The position numbers were made by a program, and so were the translations under genes. Shown here piece after piece: positions 47,676-57,915 of a DNA stretch of 64,000 nucleotides. The notes under the pieces were generated by a model, which was not told where the DNA came from, ran no database searches, and saw only the letters and a program-made list of their open reading frames with translations. This stretch comes from Chitinophagales bacterium (GTDB lineage Bacteria > Bacteroidota > Bacteroidia > Chitinophagales > JADIYW01), in contig JAMLHI010000010.1 of NCBI GenBank assembly GCA_023957235.1, positions 1 to 64,000 on the forward strand, in the 5' to 3' direction. Within the stretch, counting starts at the first letter, position 1. Each line of letters opens with the position of its first letter.

Positions 47676-50600
47676 TGAATAAATATTTATTTTTGATTTT
47701 AGGAATGCTGGCAATAGCCTTTAGAGCAAATGCTGACACTTATGGGAATGAGTGGATAACACCTAATACAACCTTTTATAAATTCAAGATAGTCAACCAA
47801 GGTTTATATAGAATTCTAAAAAGTGACTTGGTTCAATCAGGAATATCAGCAAATGATATTATTGGAGGAAATGCAATCGTATTCAGAAACGGAGAACAAA
47901 TTCCTTTGTATGTTTCAACCAATGAAACCTTTTCAGATACGGATTTTATTGAGTTTTTTGGTGTAGGAAATGATGGGGAATTAGATAAGCAACTTTATAT
48001 CAGCCCAGATTTTCACCCAAATCCTTACCATAGTCTATTCACAGATACTTCTACCTATTTTTTAGCATTTGAGAATATAACAGGCAAAAAAAGAATAAAT
48101 AATCAAATCAATGATTTGTCGGGTGCTTTACCTCCAAAAGAAGAGTATTATTACCATTTGTTGAAAGCTAAAAACATTGGCAATGTATTTAGAGTAGGGG
48201 AAAATCCTAATCAATTATTAAACTATGTATATAATTCAGAATTTGATATAGGAGAAGGATTTTCAAGTGCAAATTTCCCTTCAACAGGAAGGTCTGTCCG
48301 TGGAATGTTAACATCAAAAAAATACACTAATGACCCCAATTTAAAAGCAAAATTAAGAGGAAAAGTATTATATTCAAACAACTCCACTTCGCATAAGATT
48401 CGAATAGCTGTTCTAGATAACACTATAGATACCCTTAAAAATAATAGAGCAGGAATAGAAACATTTGAATACGAAGTTCCTCAGGAATATTACTCATCTG
48501 AAGCAATAATTAATTTTTTTCCATTAATTGAAAACAGCAGATGTGGAGTATATTGGGTTGACTTCAGCTACCCAAGGCAATATAATTTTAACAATGCTAG
48601 TACATTGGAATTTTCAGTTCATAAACGAATTGAGGCTTATATAGAAATTGCTTCTTATAATAATAGGGGAACAGATGCTATTGTTTATGATTTTAAAAAT
48701 AATGATCGTTATATTGCAAAAAGAGACGGGAATATCACTAAAATATTTTTCCCTGAAACAGTAGAAATGAAAGACAGTTTATTTATTACTAGCCAAGATA
48801 CTAGTGATATAAAATATATTAAGAATTTATCTCCTGCTTCTTTCTCTATTATTAAAGATGCTGATTATATTATTATTACTACCAAAGGACTATCTACTCA
48901 ATCTAACGGAGTCAATTATGTAGAAGAATATTCAAAATATAGATCTAGTCCAGCTGGTGGTTCACATCATGTAGCCACTTATTATATTGATGAATTAGAA
49001 AATACTTTTTCATGGGGAATGAAAGGCAATCCTCTAGCAATTAGACATGCTATTAACTATTTAGTTGATAATTCTAATATCCAACCAGAGAATTTATTTA
49101 TCATTGGGAAAGGTCTTGATTATTCTGTAAGTAGAAATACTGCTATCGAAATGATTCAGTCTTATGGCAACCCGTGTTCTGATAATTTATTAGCTGCTCG
49201 CTCATCCTCAATTCCTTATCCACAAGTAGGAGTGGGAAGGCTTTCAGCAAGATCAATTGATGATATTAAAGTATATTTAGACAAGGTAAAAGATTATGAA
49301 ATATCCCAAAAAACAACGAGTATTGAAGATCAGACTTTAGAAAAAAAAGAATGGATGAAATCCATCTTACATTTAGGAGGAGGTAACTTTTTGGATGAAC
49401 AAAAGACGTTTGCTAGATATTTGGAAAGCTATAGAAAAATTATTGAAGGGCCAAATTTTGGTGGCAATGTCCATAGCGTTTATAAAAACTCTACAGACCC
49501 AGTTCAAGTTGCTCAATCTGCAACCATTGACTCTATGCTTTTCCATGGGACATCTCTAGTTACTTTTTTTGGGCACTCCTCCACTTCGACTGTTGATTTT
49601 GATATCGAGCCAGAAAATTTCAAAAATCCAAAAGGGAAATATCCTTTTATGTTTACCAATGGTTGTTTTGTTGGAAATATCTTTGAAAACTATAATTCAT
49701 ATAGTGAAAGATTTGTGTTGACGCCAGATAGATGCGCAATCGGATATCTTGCTCCTATGACTTATGCAGTTGCTTATTCTCTCAATCAATATGCCAATAA
49801 TTTTTACAATAGGTTGGGGGTAGTTAATTATGCCAGTCCTATAGGGACAATATTAAAAAATACAGCTACTGACGTACTAAGTAGTTCTTTACAAACAGAT
49901 ATTTTTCTAGGGCAACAGATGATTTATCACGGAGATCCTGCCATACGATTAAATTCTTTTGAAAAACCTGATTATATCATTAATGAAAAATCAATCTCCT
50001 TTGTTCCAGAAGTAGTAAATGCTAGTGTGGATACCTTTAAAATCATTGTCAATCATAAGAATATAGGTAAATCTATTGATACAACATACAAAGTATTAAT
50101 AGAAAGAGGGTTGCCTAATGGAGAAATTGAAACATACGAAATAACGGCTAAAACTCCTAGTTACTCTGACTCTGTTATTTTTTCTATTCCAACAAATAAT
50201 ATTAATGGTCTGGGACAAAATTCTTTTTATATTAAAGTGGATTCAGATGATCAAATTGATGAATTGTCTGAACAAAATAATGAAGTAAGACTTAGCAGAT
50301 ATTTTACAATAGATGATGTAATACCTATATTTCCTAGTGAGTTCAGTATAGTTAATCATTCTAATTTACAACTTAAATATTCAACAGCAAATCCTCTCTT
50401 GGAAACAAGAAAATATATTGTTCAAATAGATACAACAGAATTATTTAATAGCCCTCTTTTAGTCACCGACAGAGTAACTAAAGCAGGAGGAGTAATTGAA
50501 TGGAGCCCAAATAACTCCTTACTGAATAATACAGTATATTATTGGAGGGGTACACTAGACACGCTTTATGGAAATCAATTAAGTTGGAATAAAAGTTCAT

Positions 50601-52651
50601 TCTTATATAACACCAATCTTTCTGAAGGATGGAATCAATCTCATTATTTCCAATTCTTACCTGATATCTATAATACGATGAAATTAAACCCAGATAGAAA
50701 GTTCAGTTTTATTGATAATATAAGAAATATAAAAGTTATAAATGGAGTTGACGCTGTCGGATATAATGATAGAGTACTATTTGCTGATAATAGCTTAATA
50801 GCTAGAAATGCCTTTGCCAGAAATGGATTTTTATTTTATGTATTAGATACAAAAAATGGATTCCCAATGAAAACATACCAGATAGGGAATACTGGCTATG
50901 GTGAATATGGAAATACTATCATTACATTATTGACTGATGTCAAGATTATAGAGTTCAATACAGGAAATCAGAAAGATAGATTTTCATGCTATTATTTCCT
51001 AAAAAACACCATACCTGACCAAGCTATTGTCTGTGGTTATAGCTTCCAAAATGCTCATTATACTCAATGGGCTGGAGATGATTCAGTTGCCTTTAATGGT
51101 GAAACTTTATTTGATGCTTTTGAATCCATTGGAGTATCAGATATTAGAAATGTTCAAGAATTGCAACCTTTTGTGTTTTTTACTCAAAAAGGAAATCCTC
51201 TATTTAATACTCAACAAATCATAGCAGACAAATCTGAAAAAATTGAAGTTGAATTTACCTATTCTGGTACTTGGAACAATGGCTCTTTATCATCTCCATT
51301 AATAGGTCCTGCTCTTAAATGGAATTCAGTTGACTACAATTGGGAATCTTTAGAAACTCCAATCACTGATGATGTATCTTTCCAACTATATGGCTATTCA
51401 AAAGAAGGAGTAAAAGATAAACTCTTTGACAACATGGTGAAAAATACAGATATTTCATCTATCAGTTCAGACTTCTACCCTTATCTACAATTGGAAATGA
51501 ATGCTAAGGATAATGATAATTCTACTGCACCGCAATTAGATTACTGGAGAATTATTTATGATGAAATACCTGAAGGAGCTATCAACCCTCAAAAACATTT
51601 AGTCAAGACTAATGATTCAATTTTATATGGAGCTACATATAAAGCTGAGATTGCCTTTGAAAACATTACTAATATTGACATGGACAGTGTTCTTGTTAAA
51701 TTCACTGTAAAGAAAGGAAACAATCAAATTGAAACTTATTATAAACGCTTTGCTCCTCTTCCAGGCTATAAATTTATTGTTATTGATTTCAGTTATACTT
51801 TTGACAAGCCTGAGCATCAAGGGACCAATACAATCGTCTTTGAAGCCAATCCAGATAACGATCAAAAAGAGAAATATCATTTCAATAACTTCGCTGCTTT
51901 TACTATCTATATAGATAAAGACATTCTCAATCCTATTATGGATGTTACATTTGATGGCAGACATATTACTAATGGAGAAATTGTATCTCCAAAACCTGAA
52001 ATTCTGATTTCGATTAAAGATGAGAATAAATATTTAGCATTGAACGACACTAGTTTATTTAAGTTATTTATAAAAACACCAAACTCTCCTACTTTCACTT
52101 CTTTAGATCCAACGATGTCTGATTTTAGCTTTATTCCGGCTGATGAAGGCAATCTGAATGTCAATAATCAAGCAAAATTATTTTACAGACCCACTTTTCT
52201 CGAAGATGGTTTATATGAACTAAGAGTGCAAGGTGCCGATAAAAGTCTCAATGATGCAGGCACAAATGAATATCGCATTCAGTTCTTGATTGATACTCGA
52301 CCTGCTATTTCTAATTTCCTCAATTATCCTAATCCTTTTTCGACCTCCACTCAATTCATTTTCACCTTGACTGGGTCAGAAATTCCATCTGAGCTAAAAA
52401 TTCAAATCATGACAGTTTCAGGAAAAGTCGTTAGAGAAATTACTGGAGAAGAACTTGGAAACATTCATATCGGTGTAAATAGAACAGATTACAAATGGGA
52501 TGGTACAGATATGTTTGGAGGAAAACTCGCCAATGGATTATATCTCTATAGAGTAACCGCTAAAATCAATGGTAAATCCATGGAATTGCTTCAAAATTCA
52601 ATTGATAAATACTTTAAAAAAGGATTTGGAAAGATGTATATCGTTAGATAA
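47675..52651 (+). CDS. porU: PorU type IX secretion sortase (Peptidase_C25)
   Basis: A 1658-residue secreted protein. The signal peptide ends near residue 21 (RANA). The C25 (gingipain-like) catalytic region includes His634 (FFGHSS) and Cys664 (TNGCFVGN). Long beta-rich domains follow, and a C-terminal type A sorting-like domain starts at NYPNPF (residue 1550) and includes GVNRTDYKWDGTD and ANGLYLYRV. PorU removes C-terminal sorting signals and attaches proteins to lipopolysaccharide with PorV, PorQ and PorZ. The protein is longer than the roughly 1150-residue Porphyromonas gingivalis PorU, because of inserted beta domains between about 760 and 1550. A terminator follows. Confidence 0.92.
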   Translation: MNKYLFLILGMLAIAFRANADTYGNEWITPNTTFYKFKIVNQGLYRILKSDLVQSGISANDIIGGNAIVFRNGEQIPLYVSTNETFSDTDFIEFFGVGNDGELDKQLYISPDFHPNPYHSLFTDTSTYFLAFENITGKKRINNQINDLSGALPPKEEYYYHLLKAKNIGNVFRVGENPNQLLNYVYNSEFDIGEGFSSANFPSTGRSVRGMLTSKKYTNDPNLKAKLRGKVLYSNNSTSHKIRIAVLDNTIDTLKNNRAGIETFEYEVPQEYYSSEAIINFFPLIENSRCGVYWVDFSYPRQYNFNNASTLEFSVHKRIEAYIEIASYNNRGTDAIVYDFKNNDRYIAKRDGNITKIFFPETVEMKDSLFITSQDTSDIKYIKNLSPASFSIIKDADYIIITTKGLSTQSNGVNYVEEYSKYRSSPAGGSHHVATYYIDELENTFSWGMKGNPLAIRHAINYLVDNSNIQPENLFIIGKGLDYSVSRNTAIEMIQSYGNPCSDNLLAARSSSIPYPQVGVGRLSARSIDDIKVYLDKVKDYEISQKTTSIEDQTLEKKEWMKSILHLGGGNFLDEQKTFARYLESYRKIIEGPNFGGNVHSVYKNSTDPVQVAQSATIDSMLFHGTSLVTFFGHSSTSTVDFDIEPENFKNPKGKYPFMFTNGCFVGNIFENYNSYSERFVLTPDRCAIGYLAPMTYAVAYSLNQYANNFYNRLGVVNYASPIGTILKNTATDVLSSSLQTDIFLGQQMIYHGDPAIRLNSFEKPDYIINEKSISFVPEVVNASVDTFKIIVNHKNIGKSIDTTYKVLIERGLPNGEIETYEITAKTPSYSDSVIFSIPTNNINGLGQNSFYIKVDSDDQIDELSEQNNEVRLSRYFTIDDVIPIFPSEFSIVNHSNLQLKYSTANPLLETRKYIVQIDTTELFNSPLLVTDRVTKAGGVIEWSPNNSLLNNTVYYWRGTLDTLYGNQLSWNKSSFLYNTNLSEGWNQSHYFQFLPDIYNTMKLNPDRKFSFIDNIRNIKVINGVDAVGYNDRVLFADNSLIARNAFARNGFLFYVLDTKNGFPMKTYQIGNTGYGEYGNTIITLLTDVKIIEFNTGNQKDRFSCYYFLKNTIPDQAIVCGYSFQNAHYTQWAGDDSVAFNGETLFDAFESIGVSDIRNVQELQPFVFFTQKGNPLFNTQQIIADKSEKIEVEFTYSGTWNNGSLSSPLIGPALKWNSVDYNWESLETPITDDVSFQLYGYSKEGVKDKLFDNMVKNTDISSISSDFYPYLQLEMNAKDNDNSTAPQLDYWRIIYDEIPEGAINPQKHLVKTNDSILYGATYKAEIAFENITNIDMDSVLVKFTVKKGNNQIETYYKRFAPLPGYKFIVIDFSYTFDKPEHQGTNTIVFEANPDNDQKEKYHFNNFAAFTIYIDKDILNPIMDVTFDGRHITNGEIVSPKPEILISIKDENKYLALNDTSLFKLFIKTPNSPTFTSLDPTMSDFSFIPADEGNLNVNNQAKLFYRPTFLEDGLYELRVQGADKSLNDAGTNEYRIQFLIDTRPAISNFLNYPNPFSTSTQFIFTLTGSEIPSELKIQIMTVSGKVVREITGEELGNIHIGVNRTDYKWDGTDMFGGKLANGLYLYRVTAKINGKSMELLQNSIDKYFKKGFGKMYIVR

Positions 52652-52672
52652 TCTCTCCTTCCTCTATAAATT

Positions 52673-52703
52673 AAAAGGCTATCAAAAATTGATAGCCTTT
52701 TTT
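52673..52703 (+). terminator. porU terminator
   Basis: An 11-bp stem, AAAAGGCTATC and GATAGCCTTTT, with a 7-base loop, then T residues. It lies 21 bases after the porU stop and 8 bases before the RNase P gene's 3' end, and may serve both converging transcripts. Confidence 0.9.
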
Positions 52704-52710
52704 AATAAAA

Positions 52711-53056
52711 TAGTAAACCTATAAGCCGGGTTCTGTCTTGTACAGCGTACAAGTATTGTCATTTATCTAGGCTGATTCTCACAAATCAACTCTATCGAAC
52801 TACCCTCCATGTGTCCAAAAGATAGCTCGGGCAAAGCTAATTCACATGGTATATTTGTTCTTTCAACACCTGAGGTTTTCCATCAATATATATTACTATA
52901 TACCGTCCCCGAAGGGTTTTCACAAGAGCATTCTCTGTAGCACTTTCCGTATAATGCATGTTTCCATACAAAATCCCACCAGTTAGGTGGCAGGTTGCCC
53001 TTTGTTGCCCGGACTTTCCTCTTGCCGAAATCAGCAAGCGACAATACAGTTTACTA
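52711..53056 (-). ncRNA. rnpB: RNase P RNA (class A)
   Basis: On the minus strand the conserved P4 5' part is GAGGAAAGTCCGGGC (near 53020) and the 3' part is near the ACCCGGCTTATAGG end (about 52715-52734). The ends pair: TAGTAAAC at the 5' end (53056-53049) and GTTTACTA at the 3' end (52718-52711) form P1, which fixes the boundaries within a few bases. Length is about 346 nt. This is the catalytic RNA that cleaves the 5' leader of pre-tRNAs, a normal class A fold for Bacteroidota. Confidence 0.95.
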
Positions 53057-53111
53057 ATGCAAATGTATAAGATTTTTCCAGAAGAATATTTTTTCTGATT
53101 ATCTTTCTAAA

Positions 53112-53759
53112 GTGAAAAAAAGTCTTCGTTGGCGTATCGCTCAATATCTTGAGATAAAATGGTGGGAAAATTATCTCTCAAATCAAAATCCCTCTTCCTA
53201 TTTGGAATGGAAAATAAAATACTGGAAACAACTTATATCTGAATTAACGGCATTACAAATCCCTGAAAATGCCAAAATACTTGATGCTGGTTGCGGACCG
53301 GCAGGGATTTTTATAGCTTTAGAACAATATGATGTAAACGCTATAGATCCATTATTGGAAAAATATAAAAGTTTGCCCCATTATCAACCAGAAAGATATA
53401 AAAATGTAAATTTCCAAGCCCAAACAATAGAAGGCATGGATAAACATCCATCCTATGATGTTGTCTTCTGTCTCAATGCTATTAATCACGTTTCTGATAT
53501 TGAATTAGCCTATGATAAACTCTGCCATACAGTAAAAGAAAATGGTTATTTAGTTGTGTCTATTGATGCTCACAATTCCAATTTTTTAAAAAAAATCTTC
53601 AAAACTATTCCTGGTGATGTCTTACATCCTCATCAATACAATCTTCAAGAGTATGAAAACTTTCTCATTTCTAGAGGATTTAAAATGCATCAATCATTAT
53701 TAAAAGAAAGTGGCAACATATTTAATTACTACGTCCAAGTCGCTCAAAAAATAAATTAA
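53112..53759 (+). CDS. Class I SAM-dependent methyltransferase
   Basis: A 215-residue methyltransferase from GTG 53112. Motif I is LDAGCGPAGIFIAL (about 57-70), then DPLLEKY, and the motif after the central strand is YDVVFCLNAINHVSDIELAYDKL. A C-terminal SISRGF-type strand follows. This is the small-molecule methyltransferase fold; the substrate cannot be read. The gene precedes the secernin-like gene by 58 bases on the same strand. Confidence 0.82.
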   Translation: MKKSLRWRIAQYLEIKWWENYLSNQNPSSYLEWKIKYWKQLISELTALQIPENAKILDAGCGPAGIFIALEQYDVNAIDPLLEKYKSLPHYQPERYKNVNFQAQTIEGMDKHPSYDVVFCLNAINHVSDIELAYDKLCHTVKENGYLVVSIDAHNSNFLKKIFKTIPGDVLHPHQYNLQEYENFLISRGFKMHQSLLKESGNIFNYYVQVAQKIN

Positions 53760-53817
53760 TCATTTTATATCAAGCTATTCTCTCTCATTATTCCTATAAA
53801 AATTGTAAATTGAAAGG

Positions 53818-55098
53818 ATGTGCGATACTTTTGTCTGCCCACCATCACTTTCGAAATCAGGAAATTGGATTTTTGGAAAAAACTCTGATAGGGAACCTAA
53901 TGAAGTTCAACTCATCTGTCACCATCCTCCAAGGCTCAATACAAGCGGAAGACAGCGTTGCACTTATATTGAAGTAGATCATTCAAAAGAATGTTTTGCG
54001 ACTATTCTTTCTCAACCTTCACAAATGTGGGGAGCTGAAATGGGCATGAATGAGAAAGGTGTTGCCATTGGCAATGAAGCCGTATTTACTAAAATTCCAT
54101 TCACAAAAGATAATACTGGCTTAACTGGAATGGACATGTTGCGATTAGCGTTGGAGCGTTCTTCTTCTGCTAAAGAAAGTTTGGAAACGATCATCACTCT
54201 CAATGAAAAATATGGACAAAATGCCAATGGAGGTTTTCAAGAGAGATTTTTCTATCATAATAGCTTTTTAATCGTTGATAGCAATGAAGCATACGTATTG
54301 GAAACAGCAGGAAAATACTGGGCAATGGAAAAAGTAAAAAAATTCAGAGCTATATCCAATGGTTTATCTATCGGTTCAGAGTATGATGATATTCATCCTG
54401 AAGCCATCCATTTTGCTCATCAAAAGGGGTGGTCGAAAATCAATAAACCAATCCATTTTGCAGAGGCATTTTCTTCATTCTGGATGCCCAAGCTTGCAAA
54501 ATGTACTATGAGACGAGAACTTTTAGAACAACATAGTAAAGATAAATTTGAGATAGAGGATGCTTTTGAAATCTTAAGAAGCCATCAAATCCAAGATCAT
54601 TTTTTACCCCAAAACAGTAATACAGGTAGTGTTTGCATGCATGCAAATGGTCCATTCTGTCCACATCAGACAACTGCAAGTATGGTTGCCGAAATCAGAA
54701 CCAAGCAACCAAGTACTCTTTGGTTAACAGGGAGTTCTTCCCCTTGTCTTAGTATTTTTAAACCTTTTTATTTCCAATCTAAGCTATTTCTTGAAGACAA
54801 AAAACATTGGTTAGACTGGGAAAAATTTCATCGAAAAGCCATTTATGATTATCAAAATGCTCATTTTAAAATTGAAACTTTAAGAAAAGAAAAAGAAAAT
54901 GGCTGGATCATAGCAGATAGTTTTATTATGTCTCACCAAGAATATGAAAAACTACCTCTGTTAAGTAAAAATGCCTTGGAAGAAAGTGAAGAGATTTTAT
55001 TGAAACTCCTTCAACAAGACTTTTCTAACCATTCCTCTTTCCTATATCGTTCTTTCTGGAATAAGCACAATACCCATCTTCATCAATTATACTCATGA
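53818..55098 (+). CDS. Secernin-like N-terminal nucleophile hydrolase (C69 group)
   Basis: A 426-residue protein starting MCDTF; Cys2 would become the N-terminal nucleophile after removal of Met1. It contains GKNSDREPNEVQ, SQPSQMWGAEMGMNEKGVAIGNEAVFTK, TGMDMLRLALERSS, LVDS-type NSFLIVDSNEAYVLETAG, and GSVCMHANGP, matching secernins, a C69/U34 Ntn branch related to dipeptidase A. No signal peptide is present, so it acts in the cytoplasm. It may hydrolyse dipeptides or amides; the real substrate is not known. Its stop overlaps the next ATG by 4 bases (ATGA). Confidence 0.87.
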   Translation: MCDTFVCPPSLSKSGNWIFGKNSDREPNEVQLICHHPPRLNTSGRQRCTYIEVDHSKECFATILSQPSQMWGAEMGMNEKGVAIGNEAVFTKIPFTKDNTGLTGMDMLRLALERSSSAKESLETIITLNEKYGQNANGGFQERFFYHNSFLIVDSNEAYVLETAGKYWAMEKVKKFRAISNGLSIGSEYDDIHPEAIHFAHQKGWSKINKPIHFAEAFSSFWMPKLAKCTMRRELLEQHSKDKFEIEDAFEILRSHQIQDHFLPQNSNTGSVCMHANGPFCPHQTTASMVAEIRTKQPSTLWLTGSSSPCLSIFKPFYFQSKLFLEDKKHWLDWEKFHRKAIYDYQNAHFKIETLRKEKENGWIIADSFIMSHQEYEKLPLLSKNALEESEEILLKLLQQDFSNHSSFLYRSFWNKHNTHLHQLYS

Positions 55099-56444
55099 AT
55101 AAAATAGAAACTGAAGTTATTATAGTAGGTGCTGGATATGCCGGAATAGCAGCTGCCACAAAGTTATTTGAGTCCAATAAAAACTTTATTCTTTTAGAAG
55201 CCAGAGATCGTATTGGAGGAAGAGTTAACACTCAAAAAGCTGAAAATTCAGGAGAAACAATCGATGTGGGAGCACAATGGATAGGGCCAACACAATACCT
55301 GATTTGGGAATGGGTAAAAAAATATCAGGTAGAAACTTTTGATTGTTATGATGAAGGGATAAATATATATCATTATAAAGGAAAAATAAAAACCTACAAA
55401 GGAACAATTCCCAAAATGAATCCAATAGCCTTACTAGATTTAGGGATTGCCATGGAGCGCCTTAAAAAAATGAGTAAAAAAATCAACTTAAATGCACCTT
55501 GGTCTATTGCAAATGCAGAAAAATGGGATGGAATAACGATGGATTCTTGGATAAGAAACAACATGCTAACAAAAGCAGCTCGTTCAGCAATGCATATTGG
55601 TTTAGAAACTGTCTTTGCCTGTCAAGCTTCAGAAATATCTTTATTACATTTCCTTTTTTATTGTCACTCAGGAGATGATTTAGACGCCTTGCTTGGTGTC
55701 ACAAATGGTGCTCAGCAAACCTTGTTTATGAAAGGTTCTCAAAATTTACTATCAATTGTTGCAAAGCCATTTCAAGATAAAATAATATTCTCTCAAGTAG
55801 TGAACTCAATTTCACAAAATGGAGAAAAGGTGATTGTTAAAACAGATAATCTAGAAGTCCATGCTAAAAAAGTAATTATTGCCCTAGCACCTGCATTATG
55901 CCAAAAAATAAAATTTTCTCCTACTTTACCCCAAAGGAAAAGCCAACTCTTTCAGAGAATGCCAATGGGTGCCGCCATGAAATGTTTTGTTATTTATGAA
56001 CGACCTTTTTGGAGGAACAAAGGATATTCAGGGCAAATCGTCAGTGATAAACCACCACTGCATGTCAGTTTTGATTGTTCTAAACCAGATGGCAGAGGTA
56101 TCCTCCTATTTTTTGTCGAAGGAAAAAATGCTAGAGATTTTATTGAAAGACCATTAGAAGAAAGAAAAGAGAAAGTATTATCTACCCTTCAGTTATATTT
56201 TGGCAATGAAGCTTTAAAACACCTAGATTATATAGATAAATGTTGGACAGAAGAAGAATATAGCGGAGGCTGCTATGCAGGAAATTTCACACCTGGATCA
56301 TGGATACAATTTGGTGAAATACTTCGCTCTCCAATAGGAAATATTCATTGGGCAGGAACCGAAACAGCAATCAAATGGTGTGGATACATGGATGGTGCAA
56401 TAGCATCAGGATATCGAGCCGCTGAAGAAGTGCTAAAAAGCTAA
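55095..56444 (+). CDS. FAD-dependent amine oxidase (monoamine-oxidase-like)
   Basis: A 449-residue flavoprotein. The FAD-binding start VIIVGAGYAGIAAATKL and ARDRIGGRVNTQ are followed by GAQWIGPTQY, the AMP-binding C-terminal region with SGGCYAGNFTPGSW, and IHWAGTETAIKWCGYMDGAIASGYRAAEEVL, which is the MAO/flavin amine oxidase signature. No Cys for covalent FAD linkage in the usual SGGC position can be excluded (SGGC is present near residue 392). It oxidises a primary amine to an aldehyde. It is translationally coupled to the secernin-like gene (ATGA overlap). Confidence 0.88.
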   Translation: MNKIETEVIIVGAGYAGIAAATKLFESNKNFILLEARDRIGGRVNTQKAENSGETIDVGAQWIGPTQYLIWEWVKKYQVETFDCYDEGINIYHYKGKIKTYKGTIPKMNPIALLDLGIAMERLKKMSKKINLNAPWSIANAEKWDGITMDSWIRNNMLTKAARSAMHIGLETVFACQASEISLLHFLFYCHSGDDLDALLGVTNGAQQTLFMKGSQNLLSIVAKPFQDKIIFSQVVNSISQNGEKVIVKTDNLEVHAKKVIIALAPALCQKIKFSPTLPQRKSQLFQRMPMGAAMKCFVIYERPFWRNKGYSGQIVSDKPPLHVSFDCSKPDGRGILLFFVEGKNARDFIERPLEERKEKVLSTLQLYFGNEALKHLDYIDKCWTEEEYSGGCYAGNFTPGSWIQFGEILRSPIGNIHWAGTETAIKWCGYMDGAIASGYRAAEEVLKS

Positions 56445-56481
56445 TAAATCTTATAATACAATAATGAGAAAGTGGATTTTA

Positions 56482-56510
56482 TTGGTTCACATAATTATTT
56501 ATTATCTTTG
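56482..56510 (+). promoter_or_regulatory. ahcY promoter
   Basis: TTGG (56482-56485) and TATCTTTG (56503-56510) stand at the Bacteroidota -33/-7 spacing, and the ahcY ATG follows 19 bases later. It is the best promoter match on the plus strand in this window. Confidence 0.7.
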
Positions 56511-56528
56511 TAGGCTAAAAAATTAAAA

Positions 56529-57851
56529 ATGTCACAAAAACCAGCAATTGAATTAGCGTTGCCTTATAAAGTGAAAGATATCTCACTTGCAGAGTGGGGA
56601 CGTAAAGAAATAGAATTGGCGGAAGCTGAAATGCCAGGACTAATGGCTTTAAGAGAAGAATTTGGCAATTCTAAGCCATTAAAAGGTGCAAGAATTGCAG
56701 GTTGCCTACACATGACTATTCAAACAGCAGTTTTAATAGAAACCTTGACTGCATTGGGAGCTGAAGTCAAATGGTCTTCTTGTAATATATTCTCTACTCA
56801 AGATCATGCAGCAGCAGCAATTGCAGCAGCAGGTATCCCTGTCTATGCATGGAAGGGAATGAACGAAGAAGAATTCAATTGGTGTATTGAGCAGACTTTA
56901 TTTTTCGGTGCTGAAGACAGACCTTTAAATATGATATTAGATGACGGAGGAGATTTAACCAATATGGTTCTAGATATCTATCCAGAACTTGTTCAACACG
57001 TCAAAGGTCTTTCTGAAGAAACCACTACAGGTGTTCACAGATTGTATGAAAGAGTTCAAAATGGCACTCTTCCTATCCCAGCTATTAATATCAATGACTC
57101 TGTAACAAAATCAAAGTTTGACAACAAATATGGTTGCAGAGAAAGTTGTGTAGATGCAATCCGTCGTGCAACAGATATCATGCTAGCTGGAAAAGTGGCA
57201 GTAGTAGCTGGTTATGGTGATGTAGGAAAAGGTTCTGCTGAATCATTAAGAGGTGCAGGAGCTAGAGTAATTGTTACAGAAATCGACCCCATCTGTGCCT
57301 TACAAGCAGCAATGGAAGGTTTTGAAGTAAAGAAAATGATTGACGCTGCAAAAGAAGCTGATATCATTGTTACTACTACAGGATGTAGGGATATTGTTAC
57401 AGAAAAAGTTTTCAGAGTATTAAAAGACAAAACAATTGTTAGCAATATTGGACATTTTGATATTGAAATAGATATGGCATGGCTAAATAGAAACTATGGT
57501 CATACTAAAGTGGAAATCAAACCTCAAGTGGATAAATATACTATTGATGGAAAAGATGTAATTGTATTGGCAGAAGGTCGTTTAATGAACTTAGGCTGTG
57601 CTACAGGTCATCCGTCATTTGTAATGAGTAACTCTTTTACAAATCAGGTATTAGCCCAGTTAGAAATTTGGACTAACACAGACAAATATGAAAACAATGT
57701 CTATGTTCTTCCTAAGTTTTTAGATGAAAAAGTGGCTAGACTTCACTTGAAAAAAATTGGTGTCGAATTAGATACTTTGACTGACACTCAATCTCAATAT
57801 CTCAATATTCCAGCTGAAGGACCATACAAACCAGATTATTACAGATATTAA
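56529..57851 (+). CDS. ahcY: Adenosylhomocysteinase
   Basis: A 440-residue enzyme that splits S-adenosylhomocysteine to adenosine and homocysteine, removing the product of methyltransferase reactions. The start [25 protein letters not shown], the [13 protein letters not shown] block, the NAD-binding [20 protein letters not shown] and GHFDIEIDM are diagnostic. The C-terminal PDYYRY is the family ending with the Lys/Tyr that completes the neighbour's NAD site. Length is normal. A hairpin terminator lies just after the stop. Confidence 0.98.
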   Translation: MSQKPAIELALPYKVKDISLAEWGRKEIELAEAEMPGLMALREEFGNSKPLKGARIAGCLHMTIQTAVLIETLTALGAEVKWSSCNIFSTQDHAAAAIAAAGIPVYAWKGMNEEEFNWCIEQTLFFGAEDRPLNMILDDGGDLTNMVLDIYPELVQHVKGLSEETTTGVHRLYERVQNGTLPIPAININDSVTKSKFDNKYGCRESCVDAIRRATDIMLAGKVAVVAGYGDVGKGSAESLRGAGARVIVTEIDPICALQAAMEGFEVKKMIDAAKEADIIVTTTGCRDIVTEKVFRVLKDKTIVSNIGHFDIEIDMAWLNRNYGHTKVEIKPQVDKYTIDGKDVIVLAEGRLMNLGCATGHPSFVMSNSFTNQVLAQLEIWTNTDKYENNVYVLPKFLDEKVARLHLKKIGVELDTLTDTQSQYLNIPAEGPYKPDYYRY

Positions 57852-57870
57852 TCTGTCATTTAAATTCTTT

Positions 57871-57903
57871 ATAAAGGCTATTCAAATCTTGAGTAGCCTT
57901 TAT
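57871..57903 (+). terminator. ahcY terminator
   Basis: A 10-bp perfect stem, ATAAAGGCTA (57871-57880) and TAGCCTTTAT (57894-57903), then TATTTTTAT. It lies 20 bases after the ahcY stop. It overlaps the in-frame TTG at 57889 of the next ORF, which argues against that start. Confidence 0.85.
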
Positions 57904-57915
57904 TATTTTTATACT

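Noticed and set aside
51623-51964. 113-codon minus-strand ORF inside porU
   Set aside because: Lies entirely inside the porU coding sequence and shows no domain.
57889-57915. TTG start that would extend the exported protein after ahcY
   Set aside because: The codon lies inside the ahcY terminator hairpin (57871-57903); GTG 57916 gives a clean signal peptide.
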